From Flammulina velutipes (taxonomy: Eukaryota; Basidiomycota; Agaricomycetes; Agaricales; Physalacriaceae): a DNA stretch of 64,000 bases. How positions within the stretch are numbered: position 1 is the first letter of the stretch; each line of letters starts with the position of its first letter. Under the pieces are notes generated by a model. That model was given only the letters and a program-made list of their open reading frames with translations. It had not been told where the DNA came from and did not search any database. The position numbers and the translations under genes were made by a program. Location: the NCBI GenBank assembly GCA_011800155.1, contig CM022373.1:2232001-2296000 (forward strand), read 5' to 3'. Positions 24,768 to 35,188 of this stretch are shown piece by piece.

Positions 24768-27700
24768 ATGTCGGCCTACGACCACTCACGAGTCCAGCAT
24801 TTCATCGGTACGCGAACACGCGCTCAGCCTCACCCCAGCCATTGACAATGTCCAGGTGGTAACTCTATCGAGTCCGCACCATCGGGCGCTGTGACCGACT
24901 TTGTAAAGAACCATGGAGGCCATACAGTCATCACTAAAGTACGATCCCCATTCAACTCTCGTCTCGCGCGCTCATCTCGTTCGTTCTCTAGGTCCTCATC
25001 GCAAACAACGGTACGCATCTATCGCGCGTTTTGTGCGTCTCTAACCATCTGCCATTCCCATTCAGGCATTGCCGCCGTCAAAGAAATCAGATCCGTGAGG
25101 CAATGGAGTTACGAAACGTTTGGGAACGAGCGCGAAATCGAGTTCACGGTCATGGCTACCCCAGAGGACCTCAAAATCAATGCAGAATACATTCGCATGG
25201 CCGATCGATACATCGAGGTTCCCGGTGGGACCAACAACAACAACTACGCCAACGTCGACCTCATTGTGGATATTGCCGAACGAACAGGTGTCCATGCTGT
25301 CTGGGCAGGATGGGGACACGCGTCCGAAAATCCCCGTTTGCCAGAATCCCTTGCTAAGAGCAAGATCATCTTCATCGGTCCTCCTGGTACTGCCATGCGC
25401 AGTCTAGGTGACAAGATCTCGAGTACCATCGTCGCCCAGCACGCCGACGTCCCTTGCATGCCCTGGTCGGGAACAGGCATCAGAGACACAGTTCTCTCGG
25501 ACGCGGGATATGTTACTGTACCCGACGACGCTTATCAGGCAGCCTGCGTCACCAGCGTCGAAGACGGTTTGAAGAAGGCGGAGGTGATTGGATGGCCCAT
25601 CATGATCAAGGCTAGCGAGGGTGGTGGAGGAAAGGGTATTCGAATGGTCGATGAACCAGACGCGTTCAAAAACGCGTTCCACGCGGTTGCTGGCGAGATC
25701 CCAGGTATTTTTCGCTTTCTACTTTTTGGCGAGACGCGTCCCTGACTATCTACTAGGATCTCCCATATTTATCATGAAATTGGCTGGTTCGGCCCGTCAT
25801 TTAGAAGTTCAACTGTTGGCCGACCAGTATGGCAATGCTATTTCTCTCTTCGGACGCGACTGCTCCGTGCAGCGTCGCCACCAGAAAATTATCGAAGAGG
25901 CTCCTGTTACTATTGCTCCGGAGGCCACTTTCGAGCAGATGGAACGCGCTGCTGTTCGTCTAGCCAAGCTGGTGGGATATGTCAGTGCTGGAACTGTCGA
26001 ATGTTAGTTACGCTGTACTTCATTCCTTATCCAACCCACTGACACCGTTTTAGATCTCTACAGTCACTCAGAGGATTACTTCTATTTCCTCGAACTCAAC
26101 CCGCGTCTCCAGGTTGAACATCCTACGACCGAGATGGTATCTGGCGTCAATCTTCCTGCCGCTCAACTCCAAGTCGCAATGGGCATTCCCCTCCATCGCA
26201 TTCGCCACATTCGTCAACTCTACGGCGTAGCGCCGAATGCCGCGTCCGAGATCGATTTTGACATGATCAAACCCGATGCCAACGCACTCCAGCGCAAACC
26301 CCGCCCCAAGGGACATGTTGTCGCCGTCCGTATCACTGCCGAGAACCCTGACGCCGGTTTCAAGCCTTCCTCTGGTTCCCTCCAGGAGCTCAACTTCCGC
26401 TCAAGCACCAATGTTTGGGGTTACTTCTCTGTCAGCTCTGCTGGTGGTCTCCACGAGTTCGCTGACTCGCAGTTCGGTCATATATTCGCATACGGCGAAG
26501 ACCGAAGCGAGAGTAGGAAGAACATGATCATTGCGTTGAAGGAGTTGAGCATTCGAGGAGACTTTAGGACGACGGTGGAATATTTGATTAAGCTGCTCGA
26601 GTTGGAAGCGTTCAAGAACAACACGATCACTACTGGATGGTTGGATTCGCTTATCAGCAACCGACTGACGGCGGAGCGCCCCGATGCAACTCTTGCAGTC
26701 ATCAGTGGTGCCGTTACCAAGGCCCACCTTCTTTCCGAGGAGTGTTGGACTGAGTACAAGCGCATCCTCGACAAGGGTCAAGTCCCAGCGAAAGATGTCC
26801 TGAAGACCATATTCAGCATCGACTTCATCTACGAGAACGTCCGATATTCTTTCACCGCTACGCGTTCGTCGATAACCGGTTGGACGCTCTATCTGAACGG
26901 TGGTCGCACCATGGTTGGTGCCCGGCCTTTGGCTGATGGTGGATTGCTCGTCTCCCTCGGCGGCAAGAGTCACTCAATCTACTGGCAGGAGGAGGTCGGC
27001 GCTTTGAGGTTGATGGTTGATGCCAAAACGTGCTTGATCGAGCAGGAGAATGACCCCACCAAGTTGAGGAGTCCGTCCCCTGGTAAACTCATCCGCTACT
27101 TTGTCGAGAGTGGAGATCATATCAACGCCGGTGCGCATTACGCGGAGATCGAGGTATGTGTTATGTTTCCTTCCAGTTCTAAAGCTCAGCATTCTCTGTA
27201 GGTTATGAAGATGTACATGCCTCTGACTGCATCCGAGGACGGTGTTGTCCAGCTCATCAAACAGCCGGGAGTCAGTCTCGAGCCTGGAGACATCCTCGGA
27301 ATCCTCACACTTGACGACCCCGCTCGCGTGAAGCACGCAAAGCCCTTCGAGGGATTGCTTCCTCAGATGGGTATACCAGGTGTCGTCGGCACCAAAACTC
27401 ACCAACGTCTCGTCCGTTGTCTGGCCGTTCTTGGAGACGTTCTAGACGGTTTCGATAACCAAGCTATCATCGCTGCCACTTTCAAAGATCTCGTCGAGGT
27501 TCTTCGCGATCCCGAGCTTCCTTACTCCGAAGTCAGCGCCATTCTCTCGTCTCTTTCTGGCCGTATCCCATCGAAGCTCGAGGATAGCATCCGTACTGCA
27601 CTGGATGCTGCCAAAGCAAAGGGTGACCAGGCCGACTTCCCGTCGGTTAGGATCAAGAAGCTGTTAGAGCACCATGTTCAGAACAGTGTTCTCCCGCAGG

Positions 27701-30700
27701 ATCGAACGATGTTCCGTAGCCAGCTGGCTGCTGTCTTCAACGTTATTGACCGCTTCTCTGGCGGATTGAAGGGACATGAGACGGAGGTTATGACTGACCT
27801 ATTGGAGAGGTACGAGGACACTGAGAAGCTGTTTGGAGGAAGCATCGAGGCTCGCGTGCTTGCCCTCCGCGAACAGCACAAGGAGAATTTGGACAAAGTC
27901 ATCGCGCTCGTGTTCAGCCATATCAAGGTCCAGAACAAAATCAAACTTGTTCTTACTCTTCTTGAGCACATCAAGAACAGTGGTCTCACCGTCTCTGATG
28001 CTGATAGCCGCCTTTACCAAGTCCTGCAGGGTTTGGCGTCTTTGGAGTCGAAGTAAGTTCATTGGTGAAGGCATTTTGCTTTGAACTTATCGTTTGTTAG
28101 GTCCTCGACGCCTGTGTCATTGAAGGCTCGTGAAGTCTTAATTATGGGACAGATGCCCTCGTACGAAGATCGTATGGTTCAGATGGAGAGCGTTCTTAAG
28201 AACTCGGTGACCCACAACTTCTATGGTGAACTTGGTCGAGGACCTAGGTATGTCCTTCATCTCACTGAGGATACCAACAACTCATGTACTACTAGGACTC
28301 CTTCCGCTGAAATCCTCAAAGAACTTAGTGATTCGCAGTACACTGTCTACGATGTTTTGCCGACATTCTTCAATCACGCCGACCCAATGGTTTCTCTCGG
28401 TATGTTCGATGCTAATAGCATACTACGTCCTATGTTAACGCTGAGTTTCAGCTGCCTTCGAGGTGTACGTTCGTCGTGCATACCGAGCATACAATGTTCT
28501 CTCAATCGACTATGAAGAGGGCGATACTCTGGATGACGGTGAGATACCTAGCGTGGTCACTTGGAGGTTCAACATCGGGCAATCGCATTCACCACCATCG
28601 ACTCCTCGCATTGCCTTTGGGTAAGCTAACACGCCATCTCTCAGTTTCTTATTACTAATGTTATCATTACAGTGAAAGTCGTCGCTCAGGATCAGTCAGC
28701 GATTTGACCTATCTCATCAGCAAGTCTCAAACTCAACCCGTCCGTACTGGTGCCATCGCGTCTTTCCCTAACTTCCCTGCCCTGCACCGTGGATTCTCCA
28801 AGGTCGCAGCCATGCTTCCTCCCTTCGATCCCCAGGAGTACGCTCAGCGCCATGGAAAGAACAACCAGCCGCCCAACGTCATCAACATTGCTCTTCGTCT
28901 TTTCGACGAGGCTGATGACATGACCGAGGACGAATGGGTTCCCAAGCTTACTGGATTTGTCAACGAGCAGAAAGAGACTTTGGCGCGTCGTGGTGTCCGT
29001 CGGGTGTCCATCCTCCTCTGCCGTCAAGGCCAATACCCGGTCTACGTCACGATGCGCGAGGTGGAGGGTACTTGGGGCGAAGAACAGGCTCTGCGTAACA
29101 TCGAGCCCGCTCTCGCCTTCCAGCTTGAGCTCAGCCGTTTGTCGAACTACAAGCTGAAGCCCGTCTTCGTCGAGAGCAAGCAGATTCACATGTACCATGC
29201 GGTCGCTAGGGAGAACCAGCTGGACAACCGATTCTTCATCCGTGCTTTGGTCAGGCCAGGTCGTCTGCGTGGCACGATGAGCACCGCGGAGTATCTGATT
29301 TCAGAGACCGATCGTCTTGTCACCGGTGTTCTGGATGCCCTCGAGCTCGTTTCCGCGGAATATCGCCACGCCGATTGCAACAACATCTTCATCAACTTCG
29401 TGTACAACCTCGCTGTCACATACGAGGATGTATTGGCTGCCATCTCCGGTTTCATCGAGCGTCATGGCAAGCGTTTATGGCGTCTACACGTTACTGGCTC
29501 CGAGATTCGCGTTGCGTTAGAGGACGATGAAGGAAACGTCACTCCCATTCGTTGTGTTATCGAGAACGTTTCTGGCTTCATTGTCAACTACCATGCCTAC
29601 CAGGAGATCACCACCGACAAGGGTACCACCATTCTGAAGGCAATCGGAGAGAAAGGACCTCTCCATCTCCAGCCTGTTCACATGGCTTATCCTACTAAGG
29701 AATCCTTGCAGCCGAAACGTTACCAAGCTCATCTCATCGGCACCACCTACGTCTACGACTTCCCCGGTCTGTTCTCCAAGGCTCTGCAGAATATCTGGGG
29801 CAAGGCCAGGAAGCAAAATCCAACTTTGGTCGTGCCCAAGGTGTACCTCGACTCGCGCGAGCTTGTCCTCGACGAGCACGATCAGATTGCTGAAGTCGAC
29901 CGCGCTCCTGGCAACAACACTTTTGGTATGGTGGCATGGGTGTTCACTATGAGGACACCCGAGTACCCTAATGGTCGTCGGGTCGTCGCCGTCGCCAACG
30001 ATATCACCTACAAGATCGGCTCCTTTGGTCCTATGGAAGACCAGTTCTTCTACCTCGTCACGCAATACGCTCGCGACCATGGTATCCCGCGAATCTACCT
30101 TTCCGCCAACTCTGGTGCCCGTCTTGGTGTTGCCGACGAGTTGGTTCCGTTGATTTCTGCGGCTTGGAACGACGACGCGCATCCCGAGAAGGGTCTTGAC
30201 TACCTTTACCTCACGCATGAGAACTTCTTAAGCCTCCAGGAGAAGGGCGGAGATGCTGTTCGGACTGTCGAAGTAGAGGTCGATGGCGTGCGTCGGCACA
30301 AGATCACCGATGTCATTGGCCTGCAGGATGGTTTGGGTGTCGAGTCCTTGAAGGGATCAGGTCTGATTGCTGGAGAGACGTCCAGGGCTTACGATGATAT
30401 CTTCACCGTCACACTCGTTACAGCTCGCTCTGTTGGTATCGGCGCGTATCTCGTTCGTCTGGGACAACGTGCAGTTCAGGTCGAGGGACAGCCCATCATC
30501 CTTACCGGCGCCGGTGCGCTCAACAAGGTCCTCGGACGAGAGGTCTACACCTCCAATTTGCAACTCGGTGGAACCCAAATCATGTTCAAGAATGGTGTAT
30601 CCCATCTCACAGCGAGCAGCGATCTCCAAGGAGCGACCCAGATTTTGGAGTGGATGTCGTACGTGCCTGAAGTCAAGGGTGCTCCTCTTCCTATCCTAGA

Positions 30701-32028
30701 GTTGAGCGATCCTTGGGATCGTGAGATCGGTTATGTCCCACCCAAGGGCGCATACGATCCTCGCTGGTTCATTGAGGGCAAAGTGGATGAATCGTCTTCG
30801 GAGTGGTTGAGCGGCTTTTTCGACAAGGGCTCCTTCCAGGAGACTCTCAGTGGTTGGGCCCAGACTGTCGTCGTCGGACGTGCTCGCCTTGGTGGTATTC
30901 CTATGGGTGTTATCGCAGTGGAGACTCGCACAATCGAACGCGTTGTCCCTGCCGACCCCGCTAACCCCGCCTCCTTCGAACAACGTATCATGGAGGCTGG
31001 TCAAGTTTGGTATCCCAACTCCGCCTACAAGACTGCCCAGGCCATCTTCGATTTCAATCGAGAAGGCCTTCCTCTCATCATCTTCGCCAACTGGCGTGGA
31101 TTCTCCGGTGGCCAGCAGGACATGTATGACGAGGTCTTGAAGCAAGGTTCCAAGATTGTCGATGGTCTGTCGGCGTACAAGCAACCCGTCTTCGTCTACA
31201 TCATTCCTAATGGTGAGCTTCGTGGTGGTGCTTGGGTCGTCCTCGATCCATCTATCAACAAGGAGCAGATGGAGATGTACGCCGACGTTGACGCTCGTGC
31301 CGGTGTCCTCGAGCCAGAGGGTATTGTCGAGATCAAAATGCGTCGCGAGAAGCTTCTCGGTCTTATGGACCGTCTTGATCCTGAATACGCCTCCCTCAAG
31401 CAGGACAGCAAAGACGCCTCGAAGAGTGTAGAAGATCGCGCTACTGCTAACGCAGCGTTGGAGAGGCGCGAACAAATCCTCATGCCCTCGTACAAGCAGG
31501 TTGCTCTTCTGTTTGCTGATCTTCACGAGTACGTGACATTGGTTCTCATACTTGTCTTTCCAGCTGACTTTTGGTTCTAGTCGCACCGGTCGTATGGAAG
31601 CCAAAGGCTGTGCGAAACCTGCAACCTGGAAGGAGGCTCGTCGCCATTTCTACTGGGCTGTCCGTGCGCGTGTGGGACGTTCCGCTGCCCTCGAACACCT
31701 TGCTGAAGCAAACCCTGGTTCGACGTTTGAGTACCGTTCGCGACTACTTGACACACTCGCCGAGATCGAGCCGGAAACCTCTTATCGCGAGATGGCCGTC
31801 AAGGTGGAAGCTTTGGACCTCGAAGCGACTGTATCGCAACTTCGGGCTGACTACCTCCTACGGCGTCTCCTTGAAGCGACCAAGGAAGACCGTAAAGCGA
31901 CAATGAATGGCTTGATGCGCCTTGCCGACAACTTGACCGAAGAGGAACGGGCATCTGTAATCAGTGTCTTGCAAAACGCGTCTCGCTCACCTGGTACGAC
32001 GGAATTCTTCCGAAAATATGAACAGTGA
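24768..32028 (+). CDS. ACC1: Acetyl-CoA carboxylase (multidomain, eukaryotic)
   Basis: This enzyme carboxylates acetyl-CoA to malonyl-CoA, the committed step of fatty-acid synthesis, in the cytosol. The start is [13 protein letters not shown]. Three closely spaced introns follow before V-L-I-A-N-N-G-I-A-A-V-K. About a dozen introns in total give roughly 2,200 residues. Order of domains: biotin carboxylase (ATP-grasp loop E-G-G-G-G-K-G-I-R near 25617; [12 protein letters not shown]), biotin carrier with E-V-M-K-M and the biotinyl-Lys codon at 27208-27210, the central non-catalytic ACC region, then carboxyltransferase (S-A-N-S-G-A-R-L-G near 30108; [21 protein letters not shown]). All key motifs are intact. 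The largest exon spans about 28.7-31.5 kb. Confidence 0.97.
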
Positions 32029-32406
32029 CTAACAATTTCTACAGGTCCTCCTTCGTACTCATAAACTGCTCATGGCTTCGAGCTCTCGTGTTGTCTGTAG
32101 TTTTATTGCCATTAGTATATCTCCCATGTCGGTCACATTTGTGCTGCTCTCCATTGCTGTATAACATTTCTGCTTTTTTCATACACACACTCATAGATAG
32201 ATCTCAATAAATCATTTTCTTGTCCTATGTGTTGAGTTTAGCATAGTAGAGCTCTGATATTCGACGAGGTATCGGGACATCGCGAAGAGAAGATTCCAGT
32301 TACTTTATGTGGCGTAACGATCATTCACGCAAAATGTTATCGCTGACTTTACAGGTTAGAGCATCTTGTAGATGAATTTGTGTCAGTGATTCTGAACGTT
32401 TTTATC
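32029..32406. other. Convergent intergenic region
   Basis: This 378-bp gap lies between the 3' ends of ACC1 (plus) and a BTB-like gene (minus), so it should hold both 3' untranslated regions and terminators. No gene is seen. Confidence 0.4.
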
Positions 32407-33342
32407 TCATTTCTGCAGCCAATCTCCCAGCAGTTTCCAAACATTGTCAGCTTCCTCGTCCCATTCAACATGTTTATCCTTCACACAACTTTCACACACA
32501 CCCATACCACGCCAGTCCAAGCTCTTCATCATCCCGAGACTCTCTAGAGGTTTATAAACGCCATCATTCTCCAGAGAAGGCTGTATGACGATATCCATCC
32601 ATTTATCGGCAAATACATCAGTGCATTCCATGTGGGATGTAGCGGGGGGTGTGAACAGTAGGGCGGTGAAATGGGATATCAGAGAATTGAGCAGAGTCGT
32701 GCAGCGGGATCGCAGCTCTGGTGACAGCGCACTTGTTTCCTAGACAATTGTAAGCTCACTGTGAAGACGACGATGATCGAGTGAACTGCGCACAATCTCA
32801 TCGCCGTGAAACTCCCGTGTGGTAACGACATGATACCAAAGCCTTTTACGGGTCTCTATGTCGGCATCGTACTTGACTGCAAGGATCAATGCGTCTTCCG
32901 CATTATCAGAAAGAGTGCCAGCAAACGTCCGCGTCGTTGGTATTAGTGCTGTGATTGCGCGTGTACCGTATTTTTGGAACGCAATATTTGACGATGAGGA
33001 AGATGGTATTCGTCCCAACATTTTAGAAATATAGGTGAACGAGCGCGGGGATCTATTGGTGTATTACAATCCTCAGGCTAATGCACTCTCTAATCGAGAT
33101 GCAATGACTCACTCTATTGATGAGAGTATGCCTTGAATATCCTCTGGATCTACGCTGTCAATGGTGACTAGCTTTGCATGCGCGCCATCTACAAGTCCGA
33201 CAGACGAGTCGATTTTATCGAATCTGCTTTGGTCATCGCGGATTCGGAAGGCGTATTGACCTGCTTGCAAGATGACATTTCCGAGGGGGTCCCAGTGTTT
33301 GGACCTGGTCGTTGTCTTCACGATGCCCTCCAGATCGATCAT
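32407..33342 (-). CDS. BTB-like domain protein
   Basis: The start at 33342 gives M-I-D-L-E-G-I-V-K and then H-W-D-P-L-G-N-V-I-L-Q-A-G-Q-Y-A-F-R-I, which resembles the opening of fungal BTB domains. Two introns are needed. The first begins inside S-I-E near 33111. The second is a 54-base intron (GTGCGC donor after H-G-D-E-I) that removes an in-frame stop and leads to E-T-S-A-L-S-P-E-L-R-S-R-C. The C-terminal half (T-D-V-F-A-D-K-W-M, Y-K-P-L-E-S-L, C-E-S-C) matches the shared C-terminal pattern of mushroom BTB proteins. It is similar in kind to the gene at 1-947 but not a close copy. Partner and role are unknown. Confidence 0.65.
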
Positions 33343-33743
33343 GGTCGTAGTTCAAGTTATACATTGCTGACAGTGACGAGTAGAGTTAACAAGATAAGAT
33401 TGGATCCACGTGATATTTCTAAACTTGGACCCATTAGATCGTAGTGGCGATATAGATTGTTCAAAGCCATCTATACCTGCCACAAGATAGGCCGATATGT
33501 TTTTATTCTGCTTCTTTGCGGTCTTTTCTCATTCGTTCCTTCCAGGGACCGAGGATGCCAATTTTTGTGAGTAGCAAGGCATGGTGTTAAGGGAGACTAC
33601 ATAGACGATAGATGTAAAATGTGGAGCATACTTCTCTCGAAAGCCGTACACTACTATTGATAAAATTGTTTGAATAAATGCGGTAGAAGTACTGCTACTA
33701 CTAGGACGAGTGATTCACCAAGTGTCGTGACCTTGATTGGGGT
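33343..33743. other. Intergenic region
   Basis: This 401-bp stretch upstream of the BTB-like gene has no gene. It ends at the probable target-site copy AATAAA (33744-33749) of the transposon. Confidence 0.4.
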
Positions 33744-33794
33744 AATAAATATGGGCGGTATAGTCGGGAATAATCCATTTCACTTACTTTTTGC

Positions 33795-33966
33795 ACTTTT
33801 CTTTCTAGATTGTGTTTACTTCTTCATGCGAGCTCCTTACTTTGATTTTAATAGATTAACTTGTCTCGATCTGATTTTACTTTCTGGATACGATGACCTA
33901 CTTTCGACGATCTCTTTTCACTAATCCTTGAATCCATTTACTTCGCATGCCACCCACCATGACTTT
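33795..33966. repeat. Left subterminal ladder of ACTTT-like motifs
   Basis: ACTTT or one-to-two-base variants begin at 33795, 33818 (ACTTC), 33839, 33859 (ACTTG), 33879, 33900, 33920 (ACTAA), 33940 (ACTTC) and 33962. Spacings are 23, 21, 20, 20, 21, 20, 20 and 22 bases. The sequence between motifs is not conserved. The spacing is close to two helical turns. Confidence 0.65.
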
Positions 33967-34495
33967 CACATGATTTCTCGTTATCATTCGGCTTGATTAT
34001 CTTTAATAGGCAATGGCTCCGTGTATCCGTGATGGCCGCTTTGCAGGCCGCGTCGGCCAGCGCTACGGGTGGCGGTGTGGCGGGTGTACAAATACTTTCA
34101 TTCTGACCGATGCACCTTTATTCACAAGTATTCCATCCTATTGTTTGGGAAATGCCTTGCTAGGTGGACAACATGTCTGTTCCACGCTCCAGCTGCAACA
34201 CTTCCTGTATGTGGCATTGTCTCAGATTCCCTTCACGCCGCCTCTGCTTGCCGGCTGCCAGTTGCGCCCAGGCCCCTCGGCATCCCTCTATTTGGGGCTT
34301 GCTTCGGGATCTGGTAGGAAGCGCCACATACACTCATGCTAGCTGCCATAACGTGAATCAGGCAAACTTATGCTAGCAGCTGGCAGACCGCCATCTGTAT
34401 GCGCTATCACGGCTTCCCGGATTAGTACACCGATCAGATTGGCGTCGGGTGGTGCCTCCGTATCCCGACACCTGTCAAGTAGATGGAACTATTTC

Positions 34496-34601
34496 AAAGT
34501 GAATCTTACTTTTGGAAAGTAAAACTGGTTTCTACAAAGTAAAAATGCGGCGGGAAAAGTAAATCATCTTGAGCAAAAGTTAATCTGAGTCTCGAGAAAG
34601 T
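34496..34601. repeat. Right subterminal ladder of AAAGT motifs
   Basis: Exact AAAGT starts at 34496, 34516, 34536, 34556, 34576 and 34597, so the spacing is 20, 20, 20, 20 and 21 bases. Most copies continue as AAAGT(A)AA. A degenerate AAGT at 34477 may be a seventh. The motif is the reverse complement of the left-hand ladder. Spacers are unrelated to one another. Confidence 0.8.
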
Positions 34602-34661
34602 AAGTACATTGTCCGTATAATCCGTCCTGGATTATTCCCGAGAATACCGACCAAAAATAAA

Positions 34662-35188
34662 CAACTCGAGCTGAAGAAGTTTCGACGTTTCTTAGAATGA
34701 AGGAAAACCTTTAAAATATTCGTATGTCATATATACAACACTTCCAGCCCTCAGATGAATTTTCCGAACTATGCCCAGTACAGGATGCGAAGGAAGATAT
34801 ACAGAATGATCTTGGTCCTCCGCCTTGATGACAATTGACTTTTGTGTATGATCCATTGAATAAATCGGAGCACTGAAAGCTTCAGATATATAGGTACCAG
34901 ATTTATAAGAGTTCTCACGAAATGTTTAGAGCCTCTCAACTCGAGATGAGAGGTAGTCTAACGCTATTTCAAGCTATCGCATCTTTCCCGACCTTCATCA
35001 AAATATTCACTACAGAGTACCATAGATTTTGGACTTTTTCAGTCCACATTTACGGCCAGAACCAACGGAACAACCACAAGCAAGTGTGAGTGGCAACTTG
35101 CAAGTCAAAGAATATGTTGCTTACCGGCATTTGCCGAACACAGTATGACTTTATCTCCTACGCTCACTTCGCTGTTAAAGAATCTGCC
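34662..35188. other. Intergenic region, probable BUD6 promoter
   Basis: This 527-bp stretch has no gene. It contains a perfect 7-bp dyad, CCTCTCA (34932-34938) and TGAGAGG (34947-34953), around an 8-base loop containing CTCGAG. Its function is unknown. Confidence 0.4.

Larger units (their letters stand above)
33750..34655. mobile_element. Non-autonomous TIR DNA transposon with phased subterminal repeats
   Basis: The two ends are imperfect inverted repeats of about 28 bp (24 matches by hand), sharing the exact block TCGGGAATAATCCA. It lies at about 33764-33777 on the left, and its reverse complement at about 34628-34641 on the right. The direct copy AATAAA flanks both ends (33744-33749 and 34656-34661) and looks like a 6-bp target-site duplication. 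Inside each end, ACTTT (left) or AAAGT (right) recurs every 20-21 bp. The centre (about 34010-34420) is less AT-rich and holds no recognisable transposase; the one open frame there (34013-34342) has no family features. I infer a MITE-like element moved by a transposase encoded elsewhere. The superfamily is unknown. Confidence 0.7.

Noticed and set aside
28692..31604. Long antisense open frames inside acetyl-CoA carboxylase (for example 28692-29198, 29517-30218, 30696-31604)
   Set aside because: They mirror strongly biased codons of a highly conserved sense gene, have no family features and no intron or promoter context.
32738..32757. A 20-base intron in the BTB-like gene (GTGAGC..CTAG)
   Set aside because: Too short to splice; a 54-base intron starting at GTGCGC removes the same stop and restores the family motif.
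34013..34342. 109-codon open frame in the centre of the transposon
   Set aside because: No transposase or zinc-finger pattern beyond scattered cysteines, and a similar-length frame is open on another phase.
34496..34601. CRISPR-like reading of the regular AAAGT array
   Set aside because: The repeat is only five bases, the spacing is 20 bases and the host is a eukaryote; mirrored arrays within inverted-repeat ends fit a transposon.
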